A stretch of DNA of 64,000 nt from Gymnothorax reevesii (Eukaryota > Chordata > Actinopteri > Anguilliformes > Muraenidae): NCBI GenBank assembly GCA_029721435.1, contig CM056584.1, forward strand, positions 9,444,395-9,508,394, read 5' to 3'. This document shows positions 10,801 to 24,860 of the stretch, piece after piece. The notes beneath the pieces were generated by a model. The model ran no database searches. It saw nothing but the letters and a program-made list of their open reading frames with translations, and was not told where the DNA came from. Position numbers and translations under genes: made by a program. Positions within the stretch are counted from its first letter, which is position 1, and every line of letters starts with the position of its first letter.

Positions 10801-12381
10801 AGCTTAACCCTGCTTGTGTAAAATGGAAATTGAGTGACGTTAATGTTTGAATACTAATGCTAACATTCTAATGCTAGCCTTCTAATGTGAGTGCTAATAT
10901 CTGGTCATTTTCATACTGTACGTGTCCTCTATGATGGGAGTATGGGATCAGATGGCATTTCAGCTTAACCCTGCTTGTGTAAAATAGAAATTAAGTGATG
11001 TTAATGTTTGAATGCTAATGCTAACATGCTAATGCTAGCGATCTAATGTGAGTTCTAATATCTGGTCATTTTCATACTGTAAGAGTCCTTTATGATGTTA
11101 GTATGAGATCAGATGGCATTTCTCCTTCACCCTTCTTGTATTATGAGCAAATTGAGTAATGTTAATGTTTCAATGCTAATGCTAACATGCTGATGCTAAC
11201 ATGCTAATGCTAGCGATCTAATGTGAGTGCTAATAGTTGGTCATTTTCATACTGTACGTGTCCTCTATGATGTTAATTGGAGATCAGATGGCATTTCAGC
11301 TGAACCCTTCTTGTATAATAAAAAAATTGAGTAATGTTAATGTTTAAATGCTAATGCTAACATGCTAATGCTAGCGATCTAATGTGAGTTCTAATATCTG
11401 GTCATTTTCATACTATACGTGTCCTCTATAATGTTAATAGGAGATCAGATGGCATTTCAGCTTAACCCTTCTTGTGTAAAATGAAAATTGAGTGACATTA
11501 ATGTTTTAATACAAATGCTAACATGCTAATGCTAGCGATCTAATGTGAGTGCTAATATCTGGTCATTTTCATACTGTAAGTGTTCTCTATGATGTTAGTA
11601 TGAGATCAGATGGCATTTCTCCTTCACCCTTCTTGTATTATAAGCAAATTGAGTAATGTTAATGTTTCAATGCTAATGCTAACATGCTGATGCTAACATG
11701 CTAATGCTAGCAATCTAATGTGAGTGCTAATACCTGGTCATTTTCATACTGTACATGTCTTCTATGATGGGAGTATGGGATCAGACGGCATTTCAGCTTA
11801 ACCTTGCTTGTGTAAAATGGAAATTGAGTGACGTTAATGTTTTAATGCTAATGCTAACATGCTAATGCTAGTGATCTAATGTGAGTGCTAATACCTGGTC
11901 ATTTTCATACTGTACATGTCCTCTATGATGGGAGTATGAGATCAGATGGCTTTTCAGCTTAACCCTGCTTGTGTAAAATGGAAATTGAGTGACGTTAATG
12001 TTTGAATGCTAATGCTAACATGCTAATGCTAGCGATCTAATGTGAGTTCTAATATCTGGTCATTTTCATACCATACGTGTCCTTTATGATGTTAATAGGA
12101 GATCAGGTGGCATTTCAGCTTAACCCTGCTTGTGTACAATGGAAATTTAGTGACGTTAATGTTTGAATGCTAATGCTAACATGCTAATGCTAGCGATCTA
12201 ATGTGAGTGCTAATATGTGGTCATTTTTATACTGTACGTGTCCTCTATGATGTTAATAGGAGATCAGATGGCATTTCAGCTTAACCCTGCTTGTGTAAAA
12301 TGGAAATTTAGTGACGTTAATGTTTGAATGCTAATGCTAACATGCTAATGCTAGCGATCTAATGTGAGTGCTAATATCTGG
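4802..12381 (+). repeat. Left HOR, copy 2 (47 monomers, 7,580 bp)
   Basis: The unit begins identically to copy 1, loses one monomer near 6,860 (junction GTCCTGTATG), then follows copy 1 at offset 4,640 to about 9,260. It then adds monomers including TAATAGCGATCTCAAG and GAGTATTGGATC (about 9,570-9,660). From about 10,020 it re-enters the HOR at the GTTAATATTTG monomer and runs through that section a second time until 12,381. The length equals 47 x 161 - 71 + 6 x 14 = 7,580. The internal repeat offset is 2,940 bp. The structure looks like the product of an unequal exchange between two neighbouring HOR copies. Confidence 0.85.
4977..5066 (+). repeat. Truncated 90 bp monomer, HOR copy 2
   Basis: Same 71 bp deletion and same CCATGC change as at 176-265, 4,801 bp downstream. 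It is immediately preceded by the same class C monomer with the GATGCTTACATGC insertion variant. It marks the start of the second HOR copy. Confidence 0.95.
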
Positions 12382-15300
12382 TCATTTTCATACTGTAAGT
12401 GTCCTCTATGATGTTAGTATGAGATCAGATGGCATTTCTCCTTCACCCTTCTTGTATTATAAGCAAATTGAGTAATGTTAATGTTTCAATGCTAATGCTA
12501 ACATGCTGATGCTTACATGCTAATGCTAGCAATCTAATGTGAGTGCTAATACCTGGTCATTTTCATACTGTACATGTCTTCTATGATGGGAGTATGGGAT
12601 CAGATGGCATTTCAGCTTAACCATGCTTGTGAGTGCTAATATCTGGTCATTTTCATGCTGTACGTGTCCTCTATGATGTTAATAGGAGATCAGATGGCAT
12701 TTCAGCTTAACCCTTCTTGTATAATAAAAAAATTGAGTAATGTTAATGTTTAAATGCTAATGCTAACATGCTAATGCTAGCGATCTAATGTGAGTGCTAA
12801 TATCTGGTCATTTTCATACTGTACGTGTCCTCTATGATGGGAGTATGGGATCAGATGGCATTTCAGCTTAACCCTGCTTGTGTAAAATGGAAATTGAGTG
12901 ACATTAATGTTTTAATACTAATGCTAGCATGCTAATGCTAGCGATCTAATGTGGGTGCTAATATCTGGTCATTTTCATACTGTACGTGTCCTCTATGATG
13001 GGAGTATGGGATCAGATGGCATTTCAGCTTAACCCTGCTTGTGTAAAATGGAAATTGAGTGACGTTAATGTTTTAATGCTAATGCTAACATGCTAATGCT
13101 AGCAATCTAATGTGAGTGCTAATATCTGGTCATTTTCATACTGTACGTGTCCTCTATGATGGGAGTATGGGATCAGATGGCATTTCAGCTTAACCCTGCT
13201 TGTGTAAAATGGAAATTGAGTGACGTTAATGTTTGAATGCTAATGCTAACATGCTAATGCTAGCGATCTAATGTGAGTTCTAATATCTGGTCATTTTCAT
13301 ACCATACGTGTCCTTTATGATGTTAATAGGAGATCAGATGGCATTTCAGCTTAACCCTGCTTGTGTACAATGGAAATTTAGTGACGTTAATGTTTGAATG
13401 CTAATGCTAACATGCTAATGCTAGCGATCTAATGTGAGTGCTAATATCTGGTCATTTTCATTCTACACGTGTCCTCTATGATGTTCATAGGAGATCAGAT
13501 GGCATTTCAGCTTAACCCTTCTTGTTTAAAATGGAAATTGAGTTATGTTAATGTTTAAATGCTAATGCTAACATGCTAATGCTAGCGCTCTAATGTGAAT
13601 GCTAATATGTGGTCATTTTTATACTGTACGTGTCCTCTATGATGTTAATAGGAGATCAGATGGCATTTCAGCTTAACCCTGCTTGTGTAAAATGGAAATT
13701 TAGTGACGTTAATGTTTGAATGCTAATGCTAACATGCTAATGCTAGTGATCTAATGTGAGTGCTAATACCTGGTCATTTTCATACTGTACATGTCTTCTA
13801 TGATGGGAGTATGGGATCAGACGGCATTTCAGCTTAACCTTGCTTGTGTAAAATGGAAATTGAGTGACGTTAATGTTTTAATGCTAATGCTAACATGCTA
13901 ATGCTAGTGATCTAATGTGAGTGCTAATACCTGGTCATTTTCATACTGTACATGTCCTCTATGATGGGAGTATGAGATCAGATGGCTTTTCAGCTTAACC
14001 CTGCTTGTGTAAAATGGAAATTGAGTGACGTTAATGTTTGAATGCTAATGCTAACATGCTAATGCTAGCGATCTAATGTGAGTTCTAATATCTGGTCATT
14101 TTCATACCATACGTGTCCTTTATGATGTTAATAGGAGATCAGATGGCATTTCAGCTTAACCCTGCTTGTGTACAATGGAAATTTAGTGACGTTAATGTTT
14201 GAATGCTAATGCTAACATGCTAATGCTAGCGATCTAATGTGAGTGCTAATATCTGGTCATTTTCATTCTACACGTGTCCTCTATGATGTTCATAGGAGAT
14301 CAGATGGCATTTCAGCTTAACCCTTCTTGTTTAAAATGGAAATTGAGTTATGTTAATGTTTAAATGCTAATTCTAACATGCTAATGCTAGCGCTCTAATG
14401 TGAATGCTAATATGTGGTCATTTTTATACTGTACGTGTCCTATATGATGTTAATAGGAGATCAGATGGCATTTCAGCTTAACCCTGCTTGTGTAAAATGG
14501 AAATTTAGTGACGTTAATGTTTGAATGCTAATGCTAACATGCTAATGCTAGCGATCTAATGTGAGTGCTAATATCTGGTCATTTTCATACTGTAAGTGTC
14601 CTCTATGATGTTAGTATGAGATCAGATGGCATTTCTCCTTCACCCTTCTTGTATTATAAGCAAATTGAGTAATGTAAATGTTTGAATGCTAATGCTAACA
14701 TGCTAATGCTAGCGATCTAATGTGAGTGCTAATACCTGGTCATTTTCATACTGTACATGTCTTCTATGATGGGAGTATGGGATCAGATGGCATTTCAGCT
14801 TAACCCTGCTTGTGTAAAATGGAAATTGAGTGACGTTAATATTTGAATGCTAATGCTAACATGCTAATGCTAGCGATCTAATGTGAGTGCTAATACCTGG
14901 TCATTTTCATACTGTACATGTCCTCTATGATGGGAGTATGAGATCAGATGGCTTTCCAGCTTAACCCTGCTTGTGTAAAATGGAAATTTAATGACGTTCA
15001 TGTTTGAATGCTAATGCTAACATGCTAATGCTAGCGATCTAATGTGAGTGCTATTATCTGGTCATTTTCATACTATACGTGTCCTCTATGATGTTAATAG
15101 GAGATCAGATGGCATTTCAGCTTAACCCTTCTTGTGTAAAATGGAAATTGAGTGATGTTAATGTTTAAATGCTAATGCTAACATGCTGATGCTAGCGCTC
15201 TAATGTGAGTGCTAATATCTGGTCATTTTCATACTGTACGTGTCCTCTATGATGGGAATATGGGATCAGATGGCATTTCAGCATAACCCTGTTTGTGTAA

Positions 15301-17830
15301 AATGGAAATTGAGAGACGTTAATGTTTAAATGCTAAAGCTAACATGCTAATGCTAGCGATCTAATGTGAGTGCTAATATCTGGTCATTTTCATACTGTAC
15401 GTGTCCTCTATGATGGGAGTATGGGATCAGATAGCATTTCAGCATAACCCTGTTTGTGTAAAATGGAAATTGAGAGACGTTAATGTTTAAATGCTAAAGC
15501 TAACATGCTAATGCTAGCGATCTAATGTGGGTGCTAATATCTGGTCATTTTCATACTGTACATGTCCTCTATGATGGGAGTATGGGATCAGATGGCATTT
15601 CAGCTTAACCCTGCTTGTGTAAAATGGAAATTGAGTGACGTTAATGTTTGAATACTAATGCTAACATTCTAATGCTAGCCTTCTAATGTGAGTGCTAATA
15701 TCTGGTCATTTTCATACTGTACGTGTCCTCTATGATGGGAGTATGGGATCAGATGGCATTTCAGCTTAACCCTGCTTGTGTAAAATAGAAATTAAGTGAT
15801 GTTAATGTTTGAATGCTAATGCTAACATGCTAATGCTAGCGATCTAATGTGAGTTCTAATATCTGGTCATTTTCATACTGTAAGAGTCCTTTATGATGTT
15901 AGTATGAGATCAGATGGCATTTCTCCTTCACCCTTCTTGTATTATGAGCAAATTGAGTAATGTTAATGTTTCAATGCTAATGCTAACATGCTGATGCTAA
16001 CATGCTAATGCTAGCGATCTAATGTGAGTGCTAATAGTTGGTCATTTTCATACTGTACGTGTCCTCTATGATGTTAATTGGAGATCAGATGGCATTTCAG
16101 CTGAACCCTTCTTGTATAATAAAAAAATTGAGTAATGTTAATGTTTAAATGCTAATGCTAACATGCTAATGCTAGCGATCTAATGTGAGTTCTAATATCT
16201 GGTCATTTTCATACTATACGTGTCCTCTATAATGTTAATAGGAGATCAGATGGCATTTCAGCTTAACCCTTCTTGTGTAAAATGAAAATTGAGTGACATT
16301 AATGTTTTAATACAAATGCTAACATGCTAATGCTAGCGATCTAATGTGAGTGCTAATATCTGGTCATTTTCATACTGTAAGTGTTCTCTATGATGTTAGT
16401 ATGAGATCAGATGGCATTTCTCCTTCACCCTTCTTGTATTATAAGCAAATTGAGTAATGTTAATGTTTCAATGCTAATGCTAACATGCTGATGCTAACAT
16501 GCTAATGCTAGCAATCTAATGTGAGTGCTAATACCTGGTCATTTTCATACTGTACATGTCTTCTATGATGGGAGTATGGGATCAGACGGCATTTCAGCTT
16601 AACCTTGCTTGTGTAAAATGGAAATTGAGTGACGTTAATGTTTTAATGCTAATGCTAACATGCTAATGCTAGTGATCTAATGTGAGTGCTAATACCTGGT
16701 CATTTTCATACTGTACATGTCCTCTATGATGGGAGTATGAGATCAGATGGCTTTTCAGCTTAACCCTGCTTGTGTAAAATGGAAATTGAGTGACGTTAAT
16801 GTTTGAATGCTAATGCTAACATGCTAATGCTAGCGATCTAATGTGAGTTCTAATATCTGGTCATTTTCATACCATACGTGTCCTTTATGATGTTAATAGG
16901 AGATCAGGTGGCATTTCAGCTTAACCCTGCTTGTGTACAATGGAAATTTAGTGACGTTAATGTTTGAATGCTAATGCTAACATGCTAATGCTAGCGATCT
17001 AATGTGAGTGCTAATATCTGGTCATTTTCATTCTACACGTGTCCTCTATGATGTTCATAGGAGATCAGATGGCATTTCAGCTTAACCCTTCTTGTTTAAA
17101 ATGGAAATTGAGTTATGTTAATGTTTAAATGCTAATGCTAACATGCTAATGCTAGCGCTCTAATGTGAATGCTAATATGTGGTCATTTTTATACTGTACG
17201 TGTCCTCTATGATGTTAATAGGAGATCAGATGGCATTTCAGCTTAACCCTTCTTGTGTAAAATGGAAATTGAGTGACATTAATGTTTTAATACTAATGCT
17301 AACATGCTAATAATAGCGATCTCAAGTGAGTGCTAATATCTGTTCATTTTCATACTGTACGTGTCCTCTATGATGGGAGTATTGGATCAGATGGCATTTC
17401 AGCTTAACCCTGCTTGTGTAAAATAAAAATTGAGTGATGTTAATGTTTGAATGCTAATGCTAACATGCTGATGCTAGCGATCTAATGTGAGTGCTAATAT
17501 CTGGTCATTTTCATACTGTAAGTGTCCTCTATGATGTTAGTATGAGATCAGACGGCATTTCTCCTTCACCCTTCTTGTATTATAAGCAAATTGAGTAATG
17601 TTAATGTTTCAATGCTAATGCTAACATGCTGATGCTAACATGCTAATGCTAGCAATCTAATGTGAGTGCTAATACCTGGTCATTTTCATACTGTACATGT
17701 CTTCTATGATGGGAGTATGGGATCAGATGGCATTTCAGCTTAACCCTGCTTGTGTAAAATGGAAATTGAGTGACGTTAATATTTGAATGCTAATGCTAAC
17801 ATGCTAATGCTAGCGATCTAATGTGAGTGC
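12382..17830 (+). repeat. Left HOR, copy 3, cut short at ~17,830
   Basis: This copy matches copy 2 at offset 7,580 up to about 14,430. There it retains the monomer that copy 2 lost, and it continues at offset 7,741 (48 monomers), including the rare TAATAGCGATCTCAAG unit near 17,310. The match stops at about 17,821-17,830. The expected ACCTGGTCATTTTCATACTG is replaced by ATCTGGTCATTTTCATGCTG, the start of another HOR position. Differences from copy 2 are few single substitutions, such as TCCTATATG near 14,440 and TTCTAACATG near 14,370. Confidence 0.85.
12557..12646 (+). repeat. Truncated 90 bp monomer, HOR copy 3
   Basis: Third and last copy of the 71 bp deletion unit, 7,580 bp after the second. 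No further copy was seen to the right, which is consistent with the left HOR ending near 17,830. Confidence 0.95.
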
Positions 17831-19670
17831 TAATATCTGGTCATTTTCATGCTGTACGTGTCCTCTATGATGTTAATAGGAGATCAGATGGCATTTCAGC
17901 TTAACCCTTCTTGTATAATAAAAAAATTGAGTAATGTTAATGTTTAAATGCTAATGCTAACATGCTAATGCTAGCGATCTAATGTGAGTTCTAATATCTG
18001 GTCATTTTCATACTGTACGTGTCCTCTATGATGGGAGTATGGGATCAGATGGCATTTCAGCTTAACCCTGCTTGTGTAAAATGGAAATTGAGTGACATTA
18101 ATGTTTTAATACAAATGCTAGCATGCTAATGCTAGCGATCTAATGTGGGTGCTAATATCTGGTCATTTTCATACTGTACGTGTCCGCTATGATGGGAGTA
18201 TGGGATCAGATGGCATTTCAGCTTAACCCTGCTTGTGTAAAATGGAAATTGAGTGACGTTTATGTTTGAATACTAATGCTAACATGCTAATGCTAGCAAT
18301 CTAATGTGAGTGCTAATATCTGGTCATTTTCATACTGTACGTGTCCTCTATGATGGGAGTATGGGATCAGATGGCATTTCAGCTTAACCCTGCTTGTGTA
18401 AAATAGAAATTAAGTGATGTTAATGTTTGAATGCTAATGCTAACATGCTAATGCTAGCGATCTAATGTGAGTTCTAATATCTGGTCATTTTCATACTGTA
18501 AGTGTCCTTTATGATGTTAGTATGAGATCAGATGGCATTTCTCCTTCACCCTTCTTGTATTATGAGCAAATTGAGTAATGTTAATGTTTCAATGCTAATG
18601 CTAACATGCTGATGCTAACATGCTAATGCTAGCGATCTAATGTGAGTGCTAATAGTTGGTCATTTTCATACTGTACGTGTCCTCTATGATGTTAATTGGA
18701 GATCAGATGGCATTTCAGCTTAACCCTTCTTGTATAATAAAAAAATTGAGTAATGTTAATGTTTAAATGCTAATGCTAACATGCTAATGCTTGCGATCTA
18801 ATGTGAGTTCTAATATCTGGTCATTTTCATACTATACGTGTCCTCTATAATGTTAATAGGAGATCAGATGGCATTTCAGCTTAACCCTTCTTGTGTAAAA
18901 TGAAAATTGAGTGACATTAATGTTTTAATACAAATGCTAACATGCTAATGCTAGCGATCTAATGTGAGTGCTAATATCTGGTCATTTTCATACTGTAAGT
19001 GTTCTCTATGATGTTAGTATGAGATCAGATGGCATTTCTCCTTCACCCTTCTTGAATTATAAGCAAATTGAGTAATGTTAATGTTTCAATGCTAATGCTA
19101 ACATGCTGATGCTAACATGCTAATGCTAGCAATCTAATGTGAGTGCTAATACCTGGTCATTTTCATACTGTACATGTCTTCTATGATGGGAGTATGAGAT
19201 CAGATGGCTTTTCAGCTTAACCCTGCTTGTGTAAAATGGAAATTTAGTGACGTTAATGTTTGAATGCTAATGCTAACATGCTAATGCTAGCGATCTAATG
19301 TGAGTGCTAATATCAGGTCATTTTCATACTGTAAGTGTCCTCTATGATGTTAGTATGAGATCAGATGGCATTTCTCCTTCACCCTTCTTGTATTATAAGC
19401 AAATTGAGTAATGTTAATGTTTCAATGCTAATGCTAACATGCTGATGGTAACATGCTTATGCTAGCAATCTAATGTGAGTGCTAATACCTGGTCATTTTC
19501 ATACTGTACATGTCTTCTATGATGGGAGTATGGGATCAGATGGCATTTCAGCATAACCCTGTTTGTGTAAAATGGAAATTGAGAGACGTTAATGTTTAAA
19601 TGCTAAAGCTAACATGCTAATGCTAGCGATCTAATGTGGGTGCTAATATCTGGTCATTTTCATACTGTAC
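17830..19670 (+). repeat. Mosaic junction between left HOR and 9.09 kb block
   Basis: After the break near 17,830 the monomer order no longer follows the left HOR. The first units resemble positions 5,067-5,390 (CATGCTGTACG, then GCTAGCATGC with TGGGTGC). Next come units like 15,700-16,570: TAGAAATTAAGTGATG, CCTTTATGATGTTAG, AATAGTTGGTC, AATACAAATGC and GTTCTCTATG. Part of this stretch, about 18,250-19,200, is repeated 2,135 bp downstream at about 20,385-21,335; 2,135 equals 13 x 161 + 3 x 14. Private variants include GTGTCCGCTATG near 18,181 and CTTGAATTAT near 19,051. Confidence 0.75.
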
Positions 19671-22600
19671 ATGTCCTCTATGATGGGAGTATGAGATCAG
19701 ATGGCTTTTCAGCTTAACCCTGCTTGTGTAAAATGGAAATTTAATGACGATCATGTTTGAATGCTAATGCTAACATGCTAATGCTAGCGATCTAATGTGA
19801 TTGCTATTATCTGGTCATTTTCATACTATACGTGTCCTCTATGATGTTAATAGGAGATCAGATGGCATTTCAGCTTAACCCTTCTTGTGTAAAATGGAAA
19901 TTGAGTGATGTTAATGTTTAAATGCTAATGCTAACATGCTGATGCTAGCGCTCTAATGTGAGTGCTAATATCTGGTCATTTTCATACTGTACGTGTCCTC
20001 TATGATGGGAATATGGGATCAGATGGCATTTCAGCATAACCCTGTTTGTGTAAAATGGAAATTGAGAGACGTTAATGTTTAAATGCTAAAGCTAACATGC
20101 TAATGCTAGCGATCTAATGTGAGTGCTAATATCTGGTCATTTTCATACTGTACGTGTCCTCTATGATGGGAGTATGGGATCAGATGGCATTTCAGCATAA
20201 CCCTGTTTGTGTAAAATGGAAATTGAGAGACGTTAATGTTTAAATGCTAAAGCTAACATGCTAATGCTAGCGATCTAATGTGGGTGCTAATATCTGGTCA
20301 TTTTCATACTGTACGTGTCCTCTATGATGGGAGTATGGGATCAGATGGCATTTCCGCTTAACCCTGCTTGTGTAAAATGGAAATTGAGTGACGTTAATGT
20401 TTGAATACTAATGCTAACATGCTAATGCTAGCAATCTAATGTGAGTGCTAATATCTGGTCATTTTCATACTGTACGTGTCCTCTATGATGGGAGTATGGG
20501 ATCAGATGGCATTTCAGCTTAACCCTGCTTGTGTAAAATAGAAATTAAGTGATGTTAATGTTTGAATGCTAATGCTAACATGCTAATGCTAGCGATCTAA
20601 TGTGAGTTCTAATATCTGGTCATTTTCATACTGTAAGTGTCCTTTATGATGTTAGTATGAGATCAGATGGCATTTCTCCTTCACCCTTCTTGTATTATGA
20701 GCAAATTGAGTAATGTTAATGTTTCAATGCTAATGCTAACATGCTGATGCTAACATGCTAATGCTAGCGATCTGATGTGAGTGCTAATAGTTGGTCATTT
20801 TCATACTGTACGTGTCCTCTATGATGTTAATTGGAGATCAGATGGCATTTCAGCTTAACCCTTCTTGTATAATAAAAAATTGAGTAATGTTAATGTTTAA
20901 ATGCTAATGCTAACATGCTAATGCTAGCGATCTAATGTGAGTTCTAATATCTGGTCATTTTCATACTATACGTGTCCTCTATAATGTTAATAGGAGATCA
21001 GATGGCATTTCAGCTTAACCCTTCTTGTGTAAAATGAAAATTGAGTGACATTAATGTTTTAATACAAATGCTAACATGCTAATGCTAGCGATCTAATGTG
21101 AGTGCTAATATCTGGTCATTTTCATACTGTAAGTGTTCTCTATGATGTTAGTATGAGATCAGATGGCATTTCTCCTTCACCCTTCTTGTATTATAAGCAA
21201 ATTGAGTAATGTTAATGTTTCAATGCTAATGCTAACATGCTGATGCTAACATGCTAATGCTAGCAATCTAATGTGAGTGCTAATACCTGGTCATTTTCAT
21301 ACTGTACATGTCTTCTATGATGGGAGTATGAGATCAGATGGCTTTTCAGCTTAACCCTGCTTGTGTAAAATGGAAATTGAGTGACGTTAATGTTTGAATG
21401 CTAATGCTAACATGCTAATGCTAGTGATCTAATGTGAGTGCTAATACCTGGTCATTTTCATACTGTACATGTCCTCTATGATGGGAGTATGAGATCAGAT
21501 GGCTTTTCAGCTTAACCCTGCTTGTGTAAAATGGAAATTGAGTGACGTTAATGTTTGAATGCTAATGCTAACATGCTAATGCTAGCGATCTAATGTGAGT
21601 GCTAATATCTGGTCATTTTCATACCATACGTGTCCTTTATGATGTTAATAGGAGATCAGATGGCATTTCAGCTTAACCCTGCTTGTGTACAATGGAAATT
21701 TAGTGACGTTAATGTTTGAATGCTAATGCTAACATGCTAATGCTAGCGGTCTAATGTGAGTGCTAATATCTGGTCATTTTCATTCTACACGTGTCCTCTA
21801 TGATGTTCATAGGAGATCAGATGGCATTTCAGCTTAACCCTTCTTGTTTAAAATGGAAATTGAGTTATGTTAATGTTTAAATGCTAATGCTAACATGCTA
21901 ATGCTAGCGCTCTAATGTGAATGCTAATATGTGGTCATTTTTATACTGTACGTGTCCTCTATGATGTTAATTGGAGATCAGATGGCATTTCAGCTTAACC
22001 CTGCTTGTGTAAAATGGAAATTTAGTGACGTTAATGTTTGAATGCTAATGCTAACATGCTAATGCTAGCGATCTAATGTGAGTGCTACTATCAGGTCATT
22101 TTCATACTGTAAGTGTCCTCTATGATGTTAGTATGAGATCAGATGGCATTTCTCCTTCACCCTTCTTGTATTATAAGCAAATTGAGTAATGTTAATGTTT
22201 CAATGCTAATGCTAACATGCTGATGCTAACATGCTAATGCTAGCAATCTAATGTGAGTGCTAATACCTGGTCATTTTCATACTGTACATGTCTTCTATGA
22301 TGGGAGTATGGGATCAGATGGCATTTCAGCTTAACCCTGCTTGTGTAAAATGGAAATTGAGTGACGTTAATATTTGAATGCTAATGCTAACATGCTAATG
22401 CTAGCGATCTAATGTGAGTGCTAATACCTGGTCATTTTCATACTGTACATGTCCTCTATGATGGGAGTATGAGATCAGATGGCTTTTCAGCTTAACCCTG
22501 CTTGTGTAAAATGGAAATTTAATGACGTTCATGTTTGAATGCTAATGCTAACATGCTGATGCTAGCGATCTAATGTGAGTGCTATTATCTGGTCATTTTC

Positions 22601-24538
22601 ATACTATACGTGTCCTCTATGATGTTAATAGGAGATCAGATGGCATTTCAGCTTAACCCTTCTTGTGTAAAATGGAAATTGAGTGATGTTAATGTTTAAA
22701 TGCTAATGCTAACATGCTGATGCTAGCGCTCTAATGTGAGTGCTAATATCTGGTCATTTTCATACTGTACGTGTCCTCTATGATGTTAATAGGAGATCAG
22801 ATGGCATTTCAGCTTAACCCTTCTTGTATAATAAAAAAATTGAGTAATGTTAATGTTTAAATGCTAATGCTAACATGCTAATGCTAGCGATCTAATGTGA
22901 GTTCTAATATCTGGTCATTTTCATACTATTCGTGTCCTCTATGATGTTAATAGGAGATCAGATGGCATTTCAGCTTAACCCTTCTTTTGTAAAATGGAAA
23001 TTGAGTGACATTAATGTTTTAATACTAATGCTAGCATGCTAATGCTAGCGATCTAATGTGGGTGCTAATATCTGGTCATTTTCATACTGTACGTGTCCTC
23101 TATGATAGGAGTATGGGATCAGATGGCATTTCAGCTTAACCCTGCTTGTGTAAAATGGAAATTGAGTGACGTTAATGTTTGAATACTAATGCTAACATGC
23201 TAATGCTAGCAATCTAATGTGAGTGCTAATATCTGGTCATTTTCATACTTTACGTGTCCTCTATGATGGGAGTATGGGATCAGATGGCATTTCAGCTTAA
23301 CCCTGCTTGTGTAAAATAGAAATTGAGTGACGTTAATGTTTGAATGCTAATGCTTAAATGCTAATGCTAGCGATCTAATGTGAGTGCTAATATCTGTTCA
23401 TTTTCATACTGTAAGTGTCCTCTATGATGTTAGTATGATATCAGATGGCATTTCTCCTTCACTCTTCTTGTATTATAAGCAAATTGGGTAATGTTAATGT
23501 TTCAATGCTAATGCTAACATGCTGATGCTAACATACTAATGCTAGCAATCTAATGTGAGTGCTAATAACTGGTCATTTTCATACTGTACATGTCTTCTAT
23601 GATGGGAGTATGGGATCAGATGGCATTTCAGCTTAACCCTGCTTGTGTAAAATGGAAATTGAGTGTCGTTAATGTTTGAATGCTAATGCTAACATGCTAA
23701 TGCTAGCGATCTAATGTGAGTGCTAATATCTGGTCATTTTCATACTGTCGGTGTCCTCTATGATGTTAATAGGAGATCAGATGGCATTTCAGCTTAACCC
23801 TTCTTGTATAATAAAAAAATTGAGTAATGTTAATGTTTAAATGCTAATGCTAACATGCTAATGCTAAAGATCTAATGTCAGTTCTAATATCTGGTCATTT
23901 CCATACTCTACCTGTCCTCTATGATGTTAATAGGAGATCAGATGGCATTTCAGCTTAACCCTTCTTGTGTAAAATGGAAATTGAGTGACGTTAATGTTTG
24001 AATGCTAATGCTAACATGCTAATGCTAGCGATCTAATGTGAGTGCTAAAACCTGGTCATTTTCATACTGTACATGTCTTCTATGATGGGAGTATGGGATC
24101 AGATGGCATTTCAGCTTAACCCTGCTTGTTTAAAATGGAAATTGAGTGTCGTTAATGTTTGAATGCTAATGCTAACATGCTAATGCTAGCGATCTAATGT
24201 GAGTGCTAATATCTGGTCATTTTCATACTGTACGTGTCCTCTATGATGTTAATAGGAGATCAGATGGCATTTCAGCTTAACCCTTCTTGTATCATAAAAA
24301 AATTGAGTCATGTTAATGTTTAAATGCTAATGCTAACATGCTAATGCTAGAGATCTAATGTCAGTTCTAATATCTGGTCATTTCCATACTCTACCTGTCC
24401 TCAATGATGTTAATAGGAGATCAGATGGCATTTCAGCTTAACCCTTCTTGTGTAAAATGGAAATTGAGTGACATTAATGTTTTAATACTAATGCTAACAT
24501 ACTAATGCTAGCGATCTAATGTGAGTGCTAATATCTGG

Positions 24539-24860
24539 TCATTTTCATACGGTAAGTGTCCTCTATGATGGGAGTATGGGATCAGATGGCATTTCAGCTT
24601 AACCCTTATTGTGTAAAATGGAAATTGAGTGATGTTAATGTTTAAATGCTAATGCTAACATGCTAATGCTAGCGATCTAATGTGAGTGCTAATATCTGGT
24701 CATTTTCATACTGTACGTGTCCTCTATGATGTTAATAGGAGATCAGATGGCATTTCAGCTTAACCCTTCTTGTATCATAAAAAAATTGAGTAATGTTAAT
24801 GTTTTAATACTAATGCTAACATACTAATGCTAGCGATCTAATGTGAGTGCTAATATCTGG
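24539..24860 (+). repeat. Two-monomer tandem duplication (322 bp)
   Basis: The rare start TCATTTTCATACGGTAAG occurs at 24,539 and again at 24,861, exactly 2 x 161 bp apart, with the same flanking ACATACTAATGC tail. The partner block at 33,800 has only one copy. It is therefore a local gain of two monomers in copy 1, or a loss in copy 2. Copy 1 also has a private CCTTATTGTG near 24,603. Confidence 0.85.

Noticed and set aside
23341..23370. Apparent deletion at AATGCTTAAATGC
   Set aside because: Counting shows the same length as AATGCTAACATGC; it is substitution only.
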